64,000 nt of DNA from Sutterella wadsworthensis. Lineage in GTDB: Bacteria > Pseudomonadota > Gammaproteobacteria > Burkholderiales > Burkholderiaceae_F. The stretch covers positions 99,356 through 163,355 of the forward strand of contig NZ_QNRV01000002.1 in NCBI RefSeq assembly GCF_003315195.1, read 5' to 3'. Numbering within the stretch: the stretch's first letter is position 1; each line of letters begins with the position of its first letter. Made by a program: the position numbers and the translations under genes. Positions 42,079 through 51,584 of the stretch are shown piece after piece. The notes beneath the pieces are model-generated. The model searched no databases. It was given only the letters and a program-made list of their open reading frames with translations, and was not told where the DNA came from.

Positions 42079-44823
42079 TTATGCTCTGGTTACACGAACA
42101 GCAGTCTTTTTGAAATCTGGCTCGAGCGAGATCGGGTCTGTGGAGTCAATTACAACAGCATTCGTTCGCACCTTCTCGTCAAAGAAGGCGAGCCAAGTAG
42201 ATCCCGCAGGCATGATGTTTCGAACCTGCGTTTCAACAACTGCTTTGCATTCTCCGTGACGACTCGTCACGAGAGCTAAATCACCGCGTTTCAGACCACG
42301 CTTTTGTGCGTCGTCAGGATTCATGTAAAGAAGGGCACTCGGTGCGGCACGGTGAAGTTCGGGCACACGTCCTGTCATAGAGCCGGTATGCCAGTGCTCA
42401 AGAATGCGGCCGGTACAAAGCCAGAGATCGTACTGACCGTCGGGTTGTTCGACTGGCGCAGCATATGGACGGAAAAAGATCTTTGCCGTGCCTTTGTATG
42501 CTTTTGCTTCTGGATTAGTAACACCGTAAAGATCGCCGGTAGCTACAGGCTTCATCAGCATGCCGTAGAAAAGATTGTCAGCCTTAGCGTAAGGATCGTA
42601 CTCAAGATTGAAACGATAAAGCGTTTCTTTGCCGTTTACTACTGGCCAAATGAGACCGCGGCACTTGGCAGATTGATAGGTGTCGAAGTCCGCAAGATCA
42701 TGGCCATTGCCAACGGTGAATTGGCGATATTCGTTGAAAAGGGCTTTCTCTGGGAAATACTTCAGACCTAGTGCATCACCAGTAGCGTTGAGCTCATTCG
42801 GATAGAGCGGATCCGGCCACACAGCTTCAGCACGTTTGCCAGTTGGGGCAAATAGGACGTCAAAAAGGGTATCTGTGGGCTTGTAACCCAATTCAGCGGC
42901 CTTATCCAGAACATTTGGTAGTTTGTCGCCGGGAACGCCTTTTAGCGTTTGTTCACACCAGGTTTCACCAATTGTGAAGCGCTTGGCAAGTTCCATCAGC
43001 GTCCAGACATCAGTACGAGCTTCCCCAGGAGCCTGAACCAACTGGTGCCAGCCTTGAGTACGGCGTTCGGCGTTGCCGTAGAGCCCCCATTTTTCGAAAT
43101 GACCGGCAACAGGGAGAATCAGGTCAGCACAGCGAGCGGAGAAAGTCGGATAAATATCGGACACTACAACGAAAGCGTCCGGACGACGGCAGGCTTCTAT
43201 CCAATGGGTGTTATTCGGCGCAGATTGAATGATATTCACTACCTGCGTCCAGAGGAAATCGATGGATTTATCTTCAACGCCACGCAGAATGGCCATTAAA
43301 TCGGCCCCAACCTTTGGGTTCAGCGTTCCCGCAGGAAGATTCCAAATTTTTTCTGTTTTTTCGCGGTGCTTTGGATTGGCGACAAGCATGTCAGCAGGGA
43401 GACGGTGACTGAAAGCACCCACCTCACGGGCGGAACCGCAGGCTGAAGGCTGTCCTGTCAGCGAGAAAGCGCCGTTACCGGGCAGAGCATGTTTCCCAAG
43501 GAGTAAATGCAGGTCATAAATCTGCTCGTTTACCCAAACGCCGCGTTGGTGCTGATTTACGCCCATGCACCAGTAGCTCATGATGTTACGGCTGTCATCG
43601 CAGACATAGTCGGCGAGTTCCATGAGTTTTTTCTTGAAATCAGCAAGAGACTCAGCGTTATCGCCTTTAGCAAGTTCAGCAACAAAGTCGAGCGAGTAAG
43701 GTTCAACGCCTTTCTTGAAATCCTCAAAACTAATGCGCCAATGTTTGCCAGCAGTTGCACCGGTATTCTTTTGCGGAACAACTTCGCCTTCCTTACGGCC
43801 CTGGCCAATGGCTTCCCATTTATCGAGTTTGATGGAAAGCTGCTTGGCCATGATGTCCTTTTCAGCGGGCCAGGCATATTTGTCAGTTTGGCGGAGTCCG
43901 TATCCGATATCGGTAACGCCCGCACAGAAAATACAGTGTGCGTCGACGAATTCCTGATTGACTTTCCCGCGGTGAATAATTTCGCGAATGACGAAATTAA
44001 GAATGGCGAGGTCCGTGTTCGGTTTGAAGATGATGACCAGATCCGACAGATTCGACGTGCTTGAACGATGAGTTGTGAGCTGTACGATACGGGTGGCTTG
44101 GTGCGTCAAACGGCGATTGGCAACACGCGACCAAAGCACAGGGTGAGCTTCGGCCATATTGTTCCCCCAGAGAAGGAACAGGTCTGCTTTCTCAATATCG
44201 GCATAGCAGTTTGCCGGTTCGTCAACGCCGAAAGTCTGATAGAAGCCAACCACCGCGGATGCCATACACAAACGCGCATTGGGATCAATGTTATTGGAGC
44301 GGAGACCGCCCTTCATGAACTTGCTCGCCGTGTAGGCTTCGGGGATGGTGTATTGACCAGAGCCAATGATTGAAATGCCTGCTGGTCCCTTGTCCTTGTA
44401 GGCGCGCTTCATTTGTTTGGTCATTTCGGTCAAGGCCGTTTCCCAAGACACAGCTTCGAAACGGCCATTCTTGTCGAACTTTCCATCCTTCATGCGCATC
44501 AGAGGGCGAGTGAGGCGGTCCTTGCCATAAAGGATTTTGGCGTTGAAGTAGCCCTTGACACAGTTGAGGCCCCTGTTGACAGGCGCATCGGGATCGCCCT
44601 TGGTAGCAACAACACGACCATTTCGGACGCCTACTTGCAAGCCGCAGCCGGTGCCGCAAAAGCGGCAGACGCCCTTGTGCCAAGCAATGTCATTGTCAAG
44701 TTTGGCCGCTTCTGCAGCTGCAGTTGAGGTGACAGGAATGCCAAGCGCCATTGCGGCACTTGCAGCTAGTCCTGTTTTGAGTATTGCGCGGCGGTGGAAG
44801 GTAATGGGACATTCAGAGGTCAT
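42079..44823 (-). CDS. napA: Periplasmic nitrate reductase catalytic subunit NapA
   Basis: A 914-residue molybdopterin enzyme reducing nitrate to nitrite in the periplasm. Tat-type HRRAILKTG start; 4Fe-4S cysteines 53, 56, 60 and 88 (CRFCGTGC...NCVKG); Mo-ligand Cys186 in DPNARLCMASAVVGF. It is about 85 residues longer than E. coli NapA and close to the length and wording of Campylobacter and Wolinella NapA (for example GQYTIPEAYTASKFMKGG and GKHALPGNGAFSLTGQPSAC). I chose ATG 44823, preceded by GGAGATC, over the longer frame from 44865. Confidence 0.95.
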   Translation of the reverse strand: MTSECPITFHRRAILKTGLAASAAMALGIPVTSTAAAEAAKLDNDIAWHKGVCRFCGTGCGLQVGVRNGRVVATKGDPDAPVNRGLNCVKGYFNAKILYGKDRLTRPLMRMKDGKFDKNGRFEAVSWETALTEMTKQMKRAYKDKGPAGISIIGSGQYTIPEAYTASKFMKGGLRSNNIDPNARLCMASAVVGFYQTFGVDEPANCYADIEKADLFLLWGNNMAEAHPVLWSRVANRRLTHQATRIVQLTTHRSSTSNLSDLVIIFKPNTDLAILNFVIREIIHRGKVNQEFVDAHCIFCAGVTDIGYGLRQTDKYAWPAEKDIMAKQLSIKLDKWEAIGQGRKEGEVVPQKNTGATAGKHWRISFEDFKKGVEPYSLDFVAELAKGDNAESLADFKKKLMELADYVCDDSRNIMSYWCMGVNQHQRGVWVNEQIYDLHLLLGKHALPGNGAFSLTGQPSACGSAREVGAFSHRLPADMLVANPKHREKTEKIWNLPAGTLNPKVGADLMAILRGVEDKSIDFLWTQVVNIIQSAPNNTHWIEACRRPDAFVVVSDIYPTFSARCADLILPVAGHFEKWGLYGNAERRTQGWHQLVQAPGEARTDVWTLMELAKRFTIGETWCEQTLKGVPGDKLPNVLDKAAELGYKPTDTLFDVLFAPTGKRAEAVWPDPLYPNELNATGDALGLKYFPEKALFNEYRQFTVGNGHDLADFDTYQSAKCRGLIWPVVNGKETLYRFNLEYDPYAKADNLFYGMLMKPVATGDLYGVTNPEAKAYKGTAKIFFRPYAAPVEQPDGQYDLWLCTGRILEHWHTGSMTGRVPELHRAAPSALLYMNPDDAQKRGLKRGDLALVTSRHGECKAVVETQVRNIMPAGSTWLAFFDEKVRTNAVVIDSTDPISLEPDFKKTAVRVTRA

Positions 44824-44901
44824 AGCGGATCTCCAATCAGGGATTTGACTGGTTCCAAAGCGCAAAAGCAGAGCAACATCAGCTGTCGCAACTGAAGAGA
44901 C

Positions 44902-45138
44902 TTATGCAAGATCGAGTCGATGTTCAATCAGACTGACATCATTGACGCCGTCAAGCTCTGCAACGCGATGGAAGAGACGGACTTCGTCATCTGTCGTCGG
45001 CGCTTCAATCGTGCAGATAAGCCGATCGGAATCGGGGTCGGAGATATGAGCTTCGACGCCTTCAATACGATTGATGGCTGTAATGACGTCCTGGAGACGA
45101 CCTGGAAGCGCGATAACAAGAATGGCGGAATAGTTCAT
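44902..45138 (-). CDS. napD: NapD chaperone for NapA maturation
   Basis: A 78-residue ferredoxin-fold chaperone that binds the NapA Tat signal. MNYSAILVIALPGRLQDVI... and the GVEAHISDPDSDRLICTIEA block match NapD. The start at 45138 gives the usual length; a TTG at 45183 would add 15 residues. It is the first gene of napDAGHB, 79 bases before napA. Confidence 0.88.
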   Translation of the reverse strand: MNYSAILVIALPGRLQDVITAINRIEGVEAHISDPDSDRLICTIEAPTTDDEVRLFHRVAELDGVNDVSLIEHRLDLA

Positions 45139-45276
45139 AGGGGTCGACGAGGAAAGTGTTTGTGGATGAGAGTCAATCCTCAATACTTATTCTCGAACCG
45201 ACGCTCTGGAAGAACTAGCTCCCGAAGCGGAGAAGCACTCGAAAGTGGAGCATCCCAAAATGGAGGGAAAACGTAC
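45139..45276. other. Putative nap promoter region
   Basis: A 138-base gap between the MFS gene and napD on the same strand. No clear FNR box or paired NarL heptamers were found; a single TACCTAT-like heptamer overlaps the MFS stop. The operon may have its own promoter here or be read from the MFS gene. Confidence 0.35.
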
Positions 45277-46497
45277 CTATTGTTGGTTGTCTGTAATGGC
45301 TTTCCCGATGCCAAGGCGTTGTGAAAGGAGTAAAGCAGCCGCTACTAAAAATGCGGCAAGGAAATACGGTGTGCCTGCTGCAATATCGTTTGGTGCATTC
45401 TGCGTCGTGCAGAAAAGAAGTGGAGTGCCGATTACCGGGCTTACCGCTCCTGTAAAGCTATTGAGAGAACTAGCCGCTCCTAAGCGGATCCCTTGAGTTG
45501 TACGTGACCCCGTGCGGCTGATGATGCTTTGCAATGTGGGACCGACTATGCCCATGAAGGCAAATGCGGCGAGCAATATGAGAGCGGGTCCTCCCGTAGG
45601 AGAAAGGCCAATGCCGAGGAGTGCTGTAAGGCCAATCAGAAGCCCTCCCGTAATGAGATGCCCAGCAGAAAAGTGATTGGTAAGTCGCGGAAGCAGCCAT
45701 CCCTGGGTAAAGGTGATTGCCGCACCAAGAAGAAAAATGGAGAAACCAATGGTACGTGGTGTCCACCCATAGCGAAATTCTGTATAGAGCGCCCAGGTGC
45801 ATTGCACGAGACTCTGCGAGAGCGTGTAGAGCGTAATGACAAGCAAAATTGGCAGAACAACAGGCTCACGTGAAAGTGCGGAAAGCGAGGCGAAAGGATT
45901 GGCGTGAGCCAGCGAAAATGGTGCTTCAGACGGCTCTCTTAGACTTTCCGGTAATACGAAGAGCCCGTAGAAAAAATTGATGATGCAGATCACGCCAGCA
46001 CAGAGAAACGGAATGCGGGGATCTACTTCGCCGAGCATGCCACCCAGTGCTGGGCCAAGAATAAAAGCGATACCGAATATTGCACCGATGCGCCCAAAAG
46101 CAGCGACGCGCTTGGATGCCTCTGTGACGTCTGCAATGTAAGCTTGAGCGACGACAATATTGGAACTCATGATGCCGCCCACGAGCCGTGACGCAAGAAT
46201 AAGCCACAGGGAGTCGGTGAATGCCGGCACGAACATCATGACGGCCAGTCCTAAGATTCCAGTCAAGAGCACCGGACGGCGGCCAATGCGGTCGGAGAGA
46301 GCGCCGATAGCTGGCGCGCTTAAGAACTGCATGAGTCCGTAACTCACCATAATCGAGCCGTACCATGAAGTCTGAGCATCGGCATTGGCTGCTAGTGTGC
46401 CAATTAGCCTTGGAAGCACCGGGATAATGAGTCCGATGCCGAGAGCGTCAAGGAAGACGCAGGCGAGTATGAAACCTACGGCGGGCAATCGGGACAT
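45277..46497 (-). CDS. MFS drug:H+ antiporter, TCR/Tet family
   Basis: A 406-residue, 12-helix exporter. The first helix ends in GIGLIIPVLPRLIG, and motif A reads GALSDRIGRRPVLL, both typical of TetA-like proteins; IADVTEASKRVAAFG and GPALGGMLG (motif C region) fit the same subfamily. Real tetracycline resistance cannot be claimed from sequence alone. The start at 46497 places the first helix properly; a longer frame begins at 46557. Confidence 0.88.
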   Translation of the reverse strand: MSRLPAVGFILACVFLDALGIGLIIPVLPRLIGTLAANADAQTSWYGSIMVSYGLMQFLSAPAIGALSDRIGRRPVLLTGILGLAVMMFVPAFTDSLWLILASRLVGGIMSSNIVVAQAYIADVTEASKRVAAFGRIGAIFGIAFILGPALGGMLGEVDPRIPFLCAGVICIINFFYGLFVLPESLREPSEAPFSLAHANPFASLSALSREPVVLPILLVITLYTLSQSLVQCTWALYTEFRYGWTPRTIGFSIFLLGAAITFTQGWLLPRLTNHFSAGHLITGGLLIGLTALLGIGLSPTGGPALILLAAFAFMGIVGPTLQSIISRTGSRTTQGIRLGAASSLNSFTGAVSPVIGTPLLFCTTQNAPNDIAAGTPYFLAAFLVAAALLLSQRLGIGKAITDNQQ

Positions 46498-46810
46498 GGA
46501 TGAGCGAACGTGAATCAAGATAGTGGGTAACCATAATAACGGTCGGAGGCCATGCACGCGAATGCGATTTCCAGACGGAGAGAGGTCTGCAAATTATTGC
46601 CTAGCTAAATTAATGCAAATCATATTTACGCGCTTTGATGAGGGTATATGTCGACTGATGTCCGCAGTACAACTTAGGTTCAGACTGCCGAGTAGCAGGA
46701 AGAATTGCTAGTGTTAAGCGACGCAGGAGGTGAAATGCCTCTCTTTGGTGCGGTTGCATGTAGCCACCATTCATTACAAAAAATCAAAAGTCCTCGGAGC
46801 CTTCTTTACT
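46498..46810. other. Intergenic region before sstT
   Basis: The divergent MFS and sstT genes are separated by 313 bases. A possible promoter, TTGCCT-N17-TCATAT, lies near 46600-46630. The right part holds the small upstream ORF at 46735-46827. No other structure stands out. Confidence 0.4.
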
Positions 46811-46827
46811 ATGAAGCGAGTCTTTAA
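46735..46827 (+). CDS. Candidate 30-residue leader peptide overlapping sstT
   Basis: A short ORF with a textbook ribosome site: AGGAGG, four bases, then ATG. The peptide starts [16 protein letters not shown] and ends SLLYYEASL; five of its 30 residues are Ser. Its stop lies 17 bases inside sstT, in another frame, and the weaker sstT ribosome site (GGAG) is inside this ORF. The layout suggests translational coupling or a leader-peptide control of the serine/threonine transporter. No homologue is known to me. Confidence 0.45.
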   Translation: MPLFGAVACSHHSLQKIKSPRSLLYYEASL

Positions 46828-48052
46828 ATTTGCGATGCCTTTCCTTCAGGCATCGCTCGTCAAGCAGATTCTCGTCGGCCTAATACTAGGCATGGCGCTC
46901 GGCCTCACTTTTCCCGATGCTGCCAAGTCTGTGGGCTTTTTGGGAACAGTGTTTGTTATGGCCTTGAAAGGGGTCGCACCGATCCTCGTTTTTGTGCTAG
47001 TGATGTCCTCTATTGCTAATCAGAGTGATATCAGCCAAGGCAATATGCACGTCAAGCCGATTATCGTTCTCTACTTAGTGGGAACATTTCTCGCTGCAGT
47101 TATCGCAGTTGGCGCGAGCTTTTTGTGGCCGACAGAAATCACGCTGCAGGCTGCGCAGGATACTGTTGCAACTCCGGGTGGCATTGCTGAGGTATTCGGT
47201 AACTTGATACTTCAGGCCGTCGATAATCCCGTGCATGCTATCGCTAGTGGCAACTACATCAGTATCCTCGTGTGGGCTATCGCCATGGGGGCTGTATTGC
47301 GTCAGTCGCATAGCTCAACGCGTGAAGTTCTGCTTGATGCCGCTAAAACAGTGGAATTTATTGTTCGCTTGGTGATTCGTTTCGCCCCCTTTGGCATCTT
47401 CGGCATTGTCGCCTCTACGCTTGCTACGACGGGTCTTGAAGTTTTTGCGGGATATCTCAAGCTGCTTGCCGTTTTGGTCGGCACAATGTTCTTTATTGCC
47501 CTTGTGGTCAATCCGATCCTGGTTTGGCTGATGATCCGTCGCAACCCATATCCCTACACGCTGATGACGTTGCGCGAATCGGGCGTGGCGGCTTTCTTCA
47601 CGCGTTCGTCTGCGGCAAATATCCCGGTTAATCTCGAAATCTGCCGGCGGCTGAATTTGCCAGAATCAACTTATTCGATTTCGATTCCTGTAGGCGCTAC
47701 GGTGAACATGCAGGGTGCTGCCATCACGATTACGGTGCTGACGCTCGCTGCAGCCTTCTCTTTGGATGTACAAGTGAGTACCGCTACGGCGATCTTCCTT
47801 TCGTTTGTAGCTGCGCTCTGTGCGTGTGGCGCCTCCGGTGTTCCCGGTGGGTCGCTGATGCTGATCCCGCTTGCTTGCGGTCTTTTCGGCATTGATCAGA
47901 ACACCGCTATGCAGGTAGTTGCTGTCGGTTTCATCATTGGCGTGGTTCAAGATTCATGCGAAACGGCGTTGAATTCGTCAGCGGATGCACTCTTTACGAT
48001 TGCAGCTTGCAAGCGGGCTGATCGCCTCGCAGGAAAAGATATTTCGGATTAA
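46811..48052 (+). CDS. sstT: Serine/threonine:Na+ symporter SstT
   Basis: A 413-residue DAACS-family transporter. [18 protein letters not shown] at the N-terminus, the [19 protein letters not shown] block, [22 protein letters not shown] and the [17 protein letters not shown] end are nearly as in E. coli SstT. The ATG at 46811 aligns with the family; an in-frame GTG at 46730 would add 27 unrelated residues and is too close to its SD. Confidence 0.95.
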   Translation: MKRVFKFAMPFLQASLVKQILVGLILGMALGLTFPDAAKSVGFLGTVFVMALKGVAPILVFVLVMSSIANQSDISQGNMHVKPIIVLYLVGTFLAAVIAVGASFLWPTEITLQAAQDTVATPGGIAEVFGNLILQAVDNPVHAIASGNYISILVWAIAMGAVLRQSHSSTREVLLDAAKTVEFIVRLVIRFAPFGIFGIVASTLATTGLEVFAGYLKLLAVLVGTMFFIALVVNPILVWLMIRRNPYPYTLMTLRESGVAAFFTRSSAANIPVNLEICRRLNLPESTYSISIPVGATVNMQGAAITITVLTLAAAFSLDVQVSTATAIFLSFVAALCACGASGVPGGSLMLIPLACGLFGIDQNTAMQVVAVGFIIGVVQDSCETALNSSADALFTIAACKRADRLAGKDISD

Positions 48053-48104
48053 ACCAAATGACCGTGCAGGACGTCTGATTGGACTGCCTGAGCTTGTTTG
48101 AGTC

Positions 48105-48156
48105 TGCCCTGTGGGGAAGACGACAGACGTCGTCTCCCGCACGGGGCTTTCTCTTT
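48105..48156 (+). terminator. sstT terminator
   Basis: A long imperfect stem, GCCCTGTGGGGAAGACGAC with GTCGTCTCCCGCACGGGGC, ends in TTTCTCTTTT. recQ starts 44 bases further. Confidence 0.85.
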
Positions 48157-48199
48157 TAGAATTCAAATTTTTCTTGTCCTTACAGACTTCACTGTTTCC

Positions 48200-50029
48200 A
48201 TGCACCGCTATTCGTCACCCAAGGAAGCGCTTAAGCAGGTTTTCGGTTACGACGCCTTCCGCGGCTTCCAAGAAGAAGTCGTGCGCGCTGTGGTTCGTGG
48301 CGAGGACGTTTTAGTGTTGATGCCGACAGGTGGCGGCAAGAGTCTCTGTTATCAAATACCTGCACTATTGCGCGACGGTGTGGCAGTGGTGGTATCGCCC
48401 TTGATTGCGCTCATGCAGGATCAGGTGGATGCTTTGGAAGAGCTTGGCGTCAGTGCGGCGTACCTGAACTCGACATTGACACCGGAAGCTGCTGCGGATG
48501 TTCGCAGAAGGCTGCGTTGCGGTGAGCTTGATCTGCTTTATGTTGCGCCGGAAAGACTACTAATGTCGTCTATGCAGGCTCTGCTCAGCGAAGTGAAAAT
48601 ATCGCTTTTTGCGATTGATGAGGCGCACTGCGTAAGCATCTGGGGGCATGATTTTCGGCCGGAATATGGAGCGCTTTCTATATTGCGGGAACACTTTCCC
48701 AATGTGCCGAGAATTGCACTCACGGCAACAGCTGATCCCAAAACGCGCGAGGAAATTGTTAACAAACTTTTAGTGCATCCCAAAGAGTTTGTGGCAAGTT
48801 TTGATCGACCGAATATTTTTTATCGTATCGTTGATAAAAAAAATGTTCGTTCACAGCTCGCGCAATTCATTAAGACAGAGCATCCAGGGGAGTGCGGCGT
48901 TGTTTACTGCATTGCTCGACAAACATGCGAATCCATTTGCGAATATCTCTGCAGTAAAGGCATTCATGCGCTCTTTTACCATGCCGGTCTTTCGAATGAG
49001 GAGCGAGCTGAGCGACTTGCTGCATTCCAACGCGAAGATGATATCGTGATGGTGGCGACAATTGCTTTTGGTATGGGTATTGACAAACCCAATGTGCGCT
49101 TTGTTGCGCATGCGGATATGCCGAAATCCATTGAAGGATATTTTCAGGAAACAGGACGAGCTGGTCGTGATGGATTGCCATCCGATGCATGGATGGCCTA
49201 CGGGCTTGCGGATGTGGTTAATCAGCGCTATTTCATTGACAAAAGTGGCGCGGATGACCTTCATAAGCAGATTGAAACCGAAAAATTGGATGCAATGTTG
49301 GGTTTAGCTGAAGCCTGTACTTGCCGTCGCGTTCAATTGCTAGCCTATTTTGGTGAAAAAAGTACGCCTTGCGGAAACTGCGACAACTGTGTGGATCCGC
49401 CACAGATGATGGATGCAACGATTGCCGCCAAAATGATCATCAGCTGTATTTGGCGTATTCAGCAAAAATCCAATATGAGTTTCGGCACTTTGCACGTAAT
49501 CAAAGTCCTTTTAGGCGAGAGCACCGAAAGTACAAAACGTCATGATCATGAAGCGCTTTCAACCTGGGGAATTGGGAAAGAGCTGACTCTTGAACAGTGG
49601 CGCAGTGTCATGCGTCAGTTAATTGCACGCCATGTTTTGTGGATTGATTCAGCTAATCACAATGTAGTGCGCTTAGGAGCGTTGGCCAACAATGTGCTTC
49701 GCGGCGCAATGAAAATTGAAGTGCGCCGTACAGTAATGGCGAAAGCACAGAAACAGTCGAGGTTTTCGTCTCCCGAACGTGATGAAATGCTCGCACAGCT
49801 TTCGGTCCAGGAGCGCCAGATTTTTGAGGCGCTCCGTGTTTGGCGGCGTGATCTAGCGAAGGAGTTGGGTAAGCCGCCTTATGTACTCTTCATTGACCGC
49901 ACGCTTGTGGCAATAGCAAAGTTAAAACCAGCCTGTATTGACGATCTGCTAGGAATACCCGGTGTGGGGCGCCGCAAAGTCGAGCGTTATGCAGATAGCA
50001 TTCTGGAGATAGTCGGCAACGAACTTTAA
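48200..50029 (+). CDS. recQ: ATP-dependent DNA helicase RecQ
   Basis: A 609-residue 3'-5' helicase for recombination and fork repair. Walker A MPTGGGKS (41-48), DEAH box in FAIDEAHCVSIWGHDFRPEY, the QETGRAGRDGLPS block (motif VI), RecQ zinc-binding cysteines (CTCRRVQLL...CGNCDNC), a winged-helix domain and a C-terminal HRDC domain (about 530-605) are present. ATG 48200 gives the family N-terminus; the longer frame from 48098 overlaps the terminator. It converges on the short-chain dehydrogenase gene, only three bases apart. Confidence 0.96.
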   Translation: MHRYSSPKEALKQVFGYDAFRGFQEEVVRAVVRGEDVLVLMPTGGGKSLCYQIPALLRDGVAVVVSPLIALMQDQVDALEELGVSAAYLNSTLTPEAAADVRRRLRCGELDLLYVAPERLLMSSMQALLSEVKISLFAIDEAHCVSIWGHDFRPEYGALSILREHFPNVPRIALTATADPKTREEIVNKLLVHPKEFVASFDRPNIFYRIVDKKNVRSQLAQFIKTEHPGECGVVYCIARQTCESICEYLCSKGIHALFYHAGLSNEERAERLAAFQREDDIVMVATIAFGMGIDKPNVRFVAHADMPKSIEGYFQETGRAGRDGLPSDAWMAYGLADVVNQRYFIDKSGADDLHKQIETEKLDAMLGLAEACTCRRVQLLAYFGEKSTPCGNCDNCVDPPQMMDATIAAKMIISCIWRIQQKSNMSFGTLHVIKVLLGESTESTKRHDHEALSTWGIGKELTLEQWRSVMRQLIARHVLWIDSANHNVVRLGALANNVLRGAMKIEVRRTVMAKAQKQSRFSSPERDEMLAQLSVQERQIFEALRVWRRDLAKELGKPPYVLFIDRTLVAIAKLKPACIDDLLGIPGVGRRKVERYADSILEIVGNEL

Positions 50030-50032
50030 AAA

Positions 50033-50806
50033 TTACTGAGCTGTTGTGCGGGGTTTTTGCTTGCGGTTGGCGAGGATTTTGTCCCACAAGCCGTCCGGTA
50101 CGCAGCGCATAATTTTGGCAAGCACCCCCATTTGCCAAGGGATTACACGATAGCGGGCGCGAGCTGTAATGGCTTCGACAGCTTCACGTGCAAAATCCTC
50201 GGGTTCCATAATGAACGGCATCTTATAAGGATTCTCGGCAGTGAGCGGAGTACGGACGAAACCTGGACAGATGGTTGATACGCGAATGCCGTATTTCTGC
50301 ATTTCAACCCGAAGGCTTTCGCAATATGTAATGACAGCGGATTTGCTTGCACAATACGCTTCAGAACCGGGAAGACCGCGGATGCCGGCGACAGATCCTA
50401 TGCCTACGAGTTGACCATTGCCCCTAGCTTTCATAGGGCCAATAAAGGCATGAAAGGTATAGGCCATGGCGAAGACATTAAGGCGGTAGATGTCTTCGAG
50501 CATATCAAGATCTTCAAGGTATTCCGTTTTGACACCGTGAGACATGCCGGCGTTGGCGATCACTACAGTAGTGCCACCGGAAAGTCGCTCAAACTCTTCA
50601 GCCGCCGCAAAAACCTCTTCACGAACAGTGACGTCGCAAGGGAGAACAATGTTTCGGTCTCGTCCTCCCGGGAGTGCATCCGCTAAGGCCTCAAGTTTGT
50701 CGCGGTTACGGGCGACGAGTCCGACGACGGCGCCACGGGATGCGTATTGGCGAGCCAAAGCGGCACCGATGCCTGTAGATGCGCCGGTAATGAAGACATT
50801 GAGCAC
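50033..50806 (-). CDS. Short-chain dehydrogenase/reductase
   Basis: A 257-residue classical SDR. NAD(P)-binding TGASTGIGAALA near residue 6, VIANAGMSH (NAG block), the catalytic Ser in GIGSVAGIRG and Tyr-x-x-x-Lys in YCASKSA. The substrate is unknown. I chose a GTG start (50806) because it has GGAG upstream and brings the Rossmann fold to the N-terminus. Confidence 0.88.
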   Translation of the reverse strand: MLNVFITGASTGIGAALARQYASRGAVVGLVARNRDKLEALADALPGGRDRNIVLPCDVTVREEVFAAAEEFERLSGGTTVVIANAGMSHGVKTEYLEDLDMLEDIYRLNVFAMAYTFHAFIGPMKARGNGQLVGIGSVAGIRGLPGSEAYCASKSAVITYCESLRVEMQKYGIRVSTICPGFVRTPLTAENPYKMPFIMEPEDFAREAVEAITARARYRVIPWQMGVLAKIMRCVPDGLWDKILANRKQKPRTTAQ

Positions 50807-50889
50807 AGGAAATCTCCGAGTGGGTAATGCAGATATGCAAAGGCGCCCCAAGCATAAAGCCTGCGGGCGCCTCAGGCATAAAGGTCTCG

Positions 50890-51531
50890 TTACTTGCGCT
50901 GAGCGCGAACTTGTTCAATCAAGTAGTCGATGCAGGCAGGTGTGCCTTCACGAGTACCAACCAGATGTGGGCCAGTCGCATAGATACCGCCTACGCCAAT
51001 CATCGGCGTACTGTCAATTTGGTAAGCATTCCAAAGCTGGCGAGCTTGACGAGTCTTATTCATCACGCTGAAGGAGCGCATCGTTTGTTCCCACTTTTGA
51101 CGGTCAACGCCGGCCTTGGCCATGAAATCAGAGATGTCGGCCGAGGGGTTTTCAAAATTGTAGGGATGTTCTTGATAGATGACGCTTTCAAAAAACGGCA
51201 TGGAAAGCTTATCAACAAGGCCAAGGGCTTCGAGAGAGAAGTAGGTCTGAGTGAAAGGATCAAGCTTGGGCTGCCAAGCAACAGGGCAGATGCGGATGGC
51301 AACATCAGCAGGGGCTGTTTTGGCCCACTTCGCGAAATGCGGTTCAAACTGCAGACAGTGTGAGCAGGTATAGGCGAAAAAGAGCACAACTTCAATCTTG
51401 TCCCGACTGGTGGGAGCCGAAGGCGTGACGACCAGATATTCCTTTCCGGCAGTAAAGCTTTGAGCGGCAAAAAGCTGGCCCGAGAGCGGGAGCGCTGCTG
51501 CGCCCAGCACAAATTGACGACGAGTAATCAT
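50890..51531 (-). CDS. dsbA: Thiol:disulfide interchange protein DsbA/DsbL type
   Basis: A 213-residue periplasmic oxidase of disulfide bonds. The signal begins with a twin-arginine-like MITRRQFVLGAAALP. The active site is Cys56-Ser-His-Cys59 in FFAYTCSHC, where Pro is more usual between the cysteines; the cis-Pro loop reads STPMIGVGG. It follows the SPOR protein gene by 53 bases in the argS-SPOR-dsbA run. Confidence 0.9.
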   Translation of the reverse strand: MITRRQFVLGAAALPLSGQLFAAQSFTAGKEYLVVTPSAPTSRDKIEVVLFFAYTCSHCLQFEPHFAKWAKTAPADVAIRICPVAWQPKLDPFTQTYFSLEALGLVDKLSMPFFESVIYQEHPYNFENPSADISDFMAKAGVDRQKWEQTMRSFSVMNKTRQARQLWNAYQIDSTPMIGVGGIYATGPHLVGTREGTPACIDYLIEQVRAQRK

Positions 51532-51584
51532 GGTGGAATGTTTTCCTTTTAAAAAACGCTGTCCTGAGCGGAGCAGGCAAGCGG

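Noticed and set aside
45139-45276. FNR or NarL sites in the nap promoter region
   Set aside because: No TTGAT-N4-ATCAA match and no inverted pair of TACYYMT heptamers; a single heptamer over the MFS stop codon is within chance.
45277-46497. Tetracycline resistance gene
   Set aside because: The protein fits the TCR/Tet MFS group, but close identity to a known resistance determinant cannot be shown without a search, and no tetR partner is divergent from it.
46730-46810. GTG at 46730 as the sstT start
   Set aside because: The added 27 residues do not resemble SstT, and the AGGAGG overlaps the GTG codon, so spacing is impossible for initiation there. The same SD is well placed for the ATG at 46735 in another frame.
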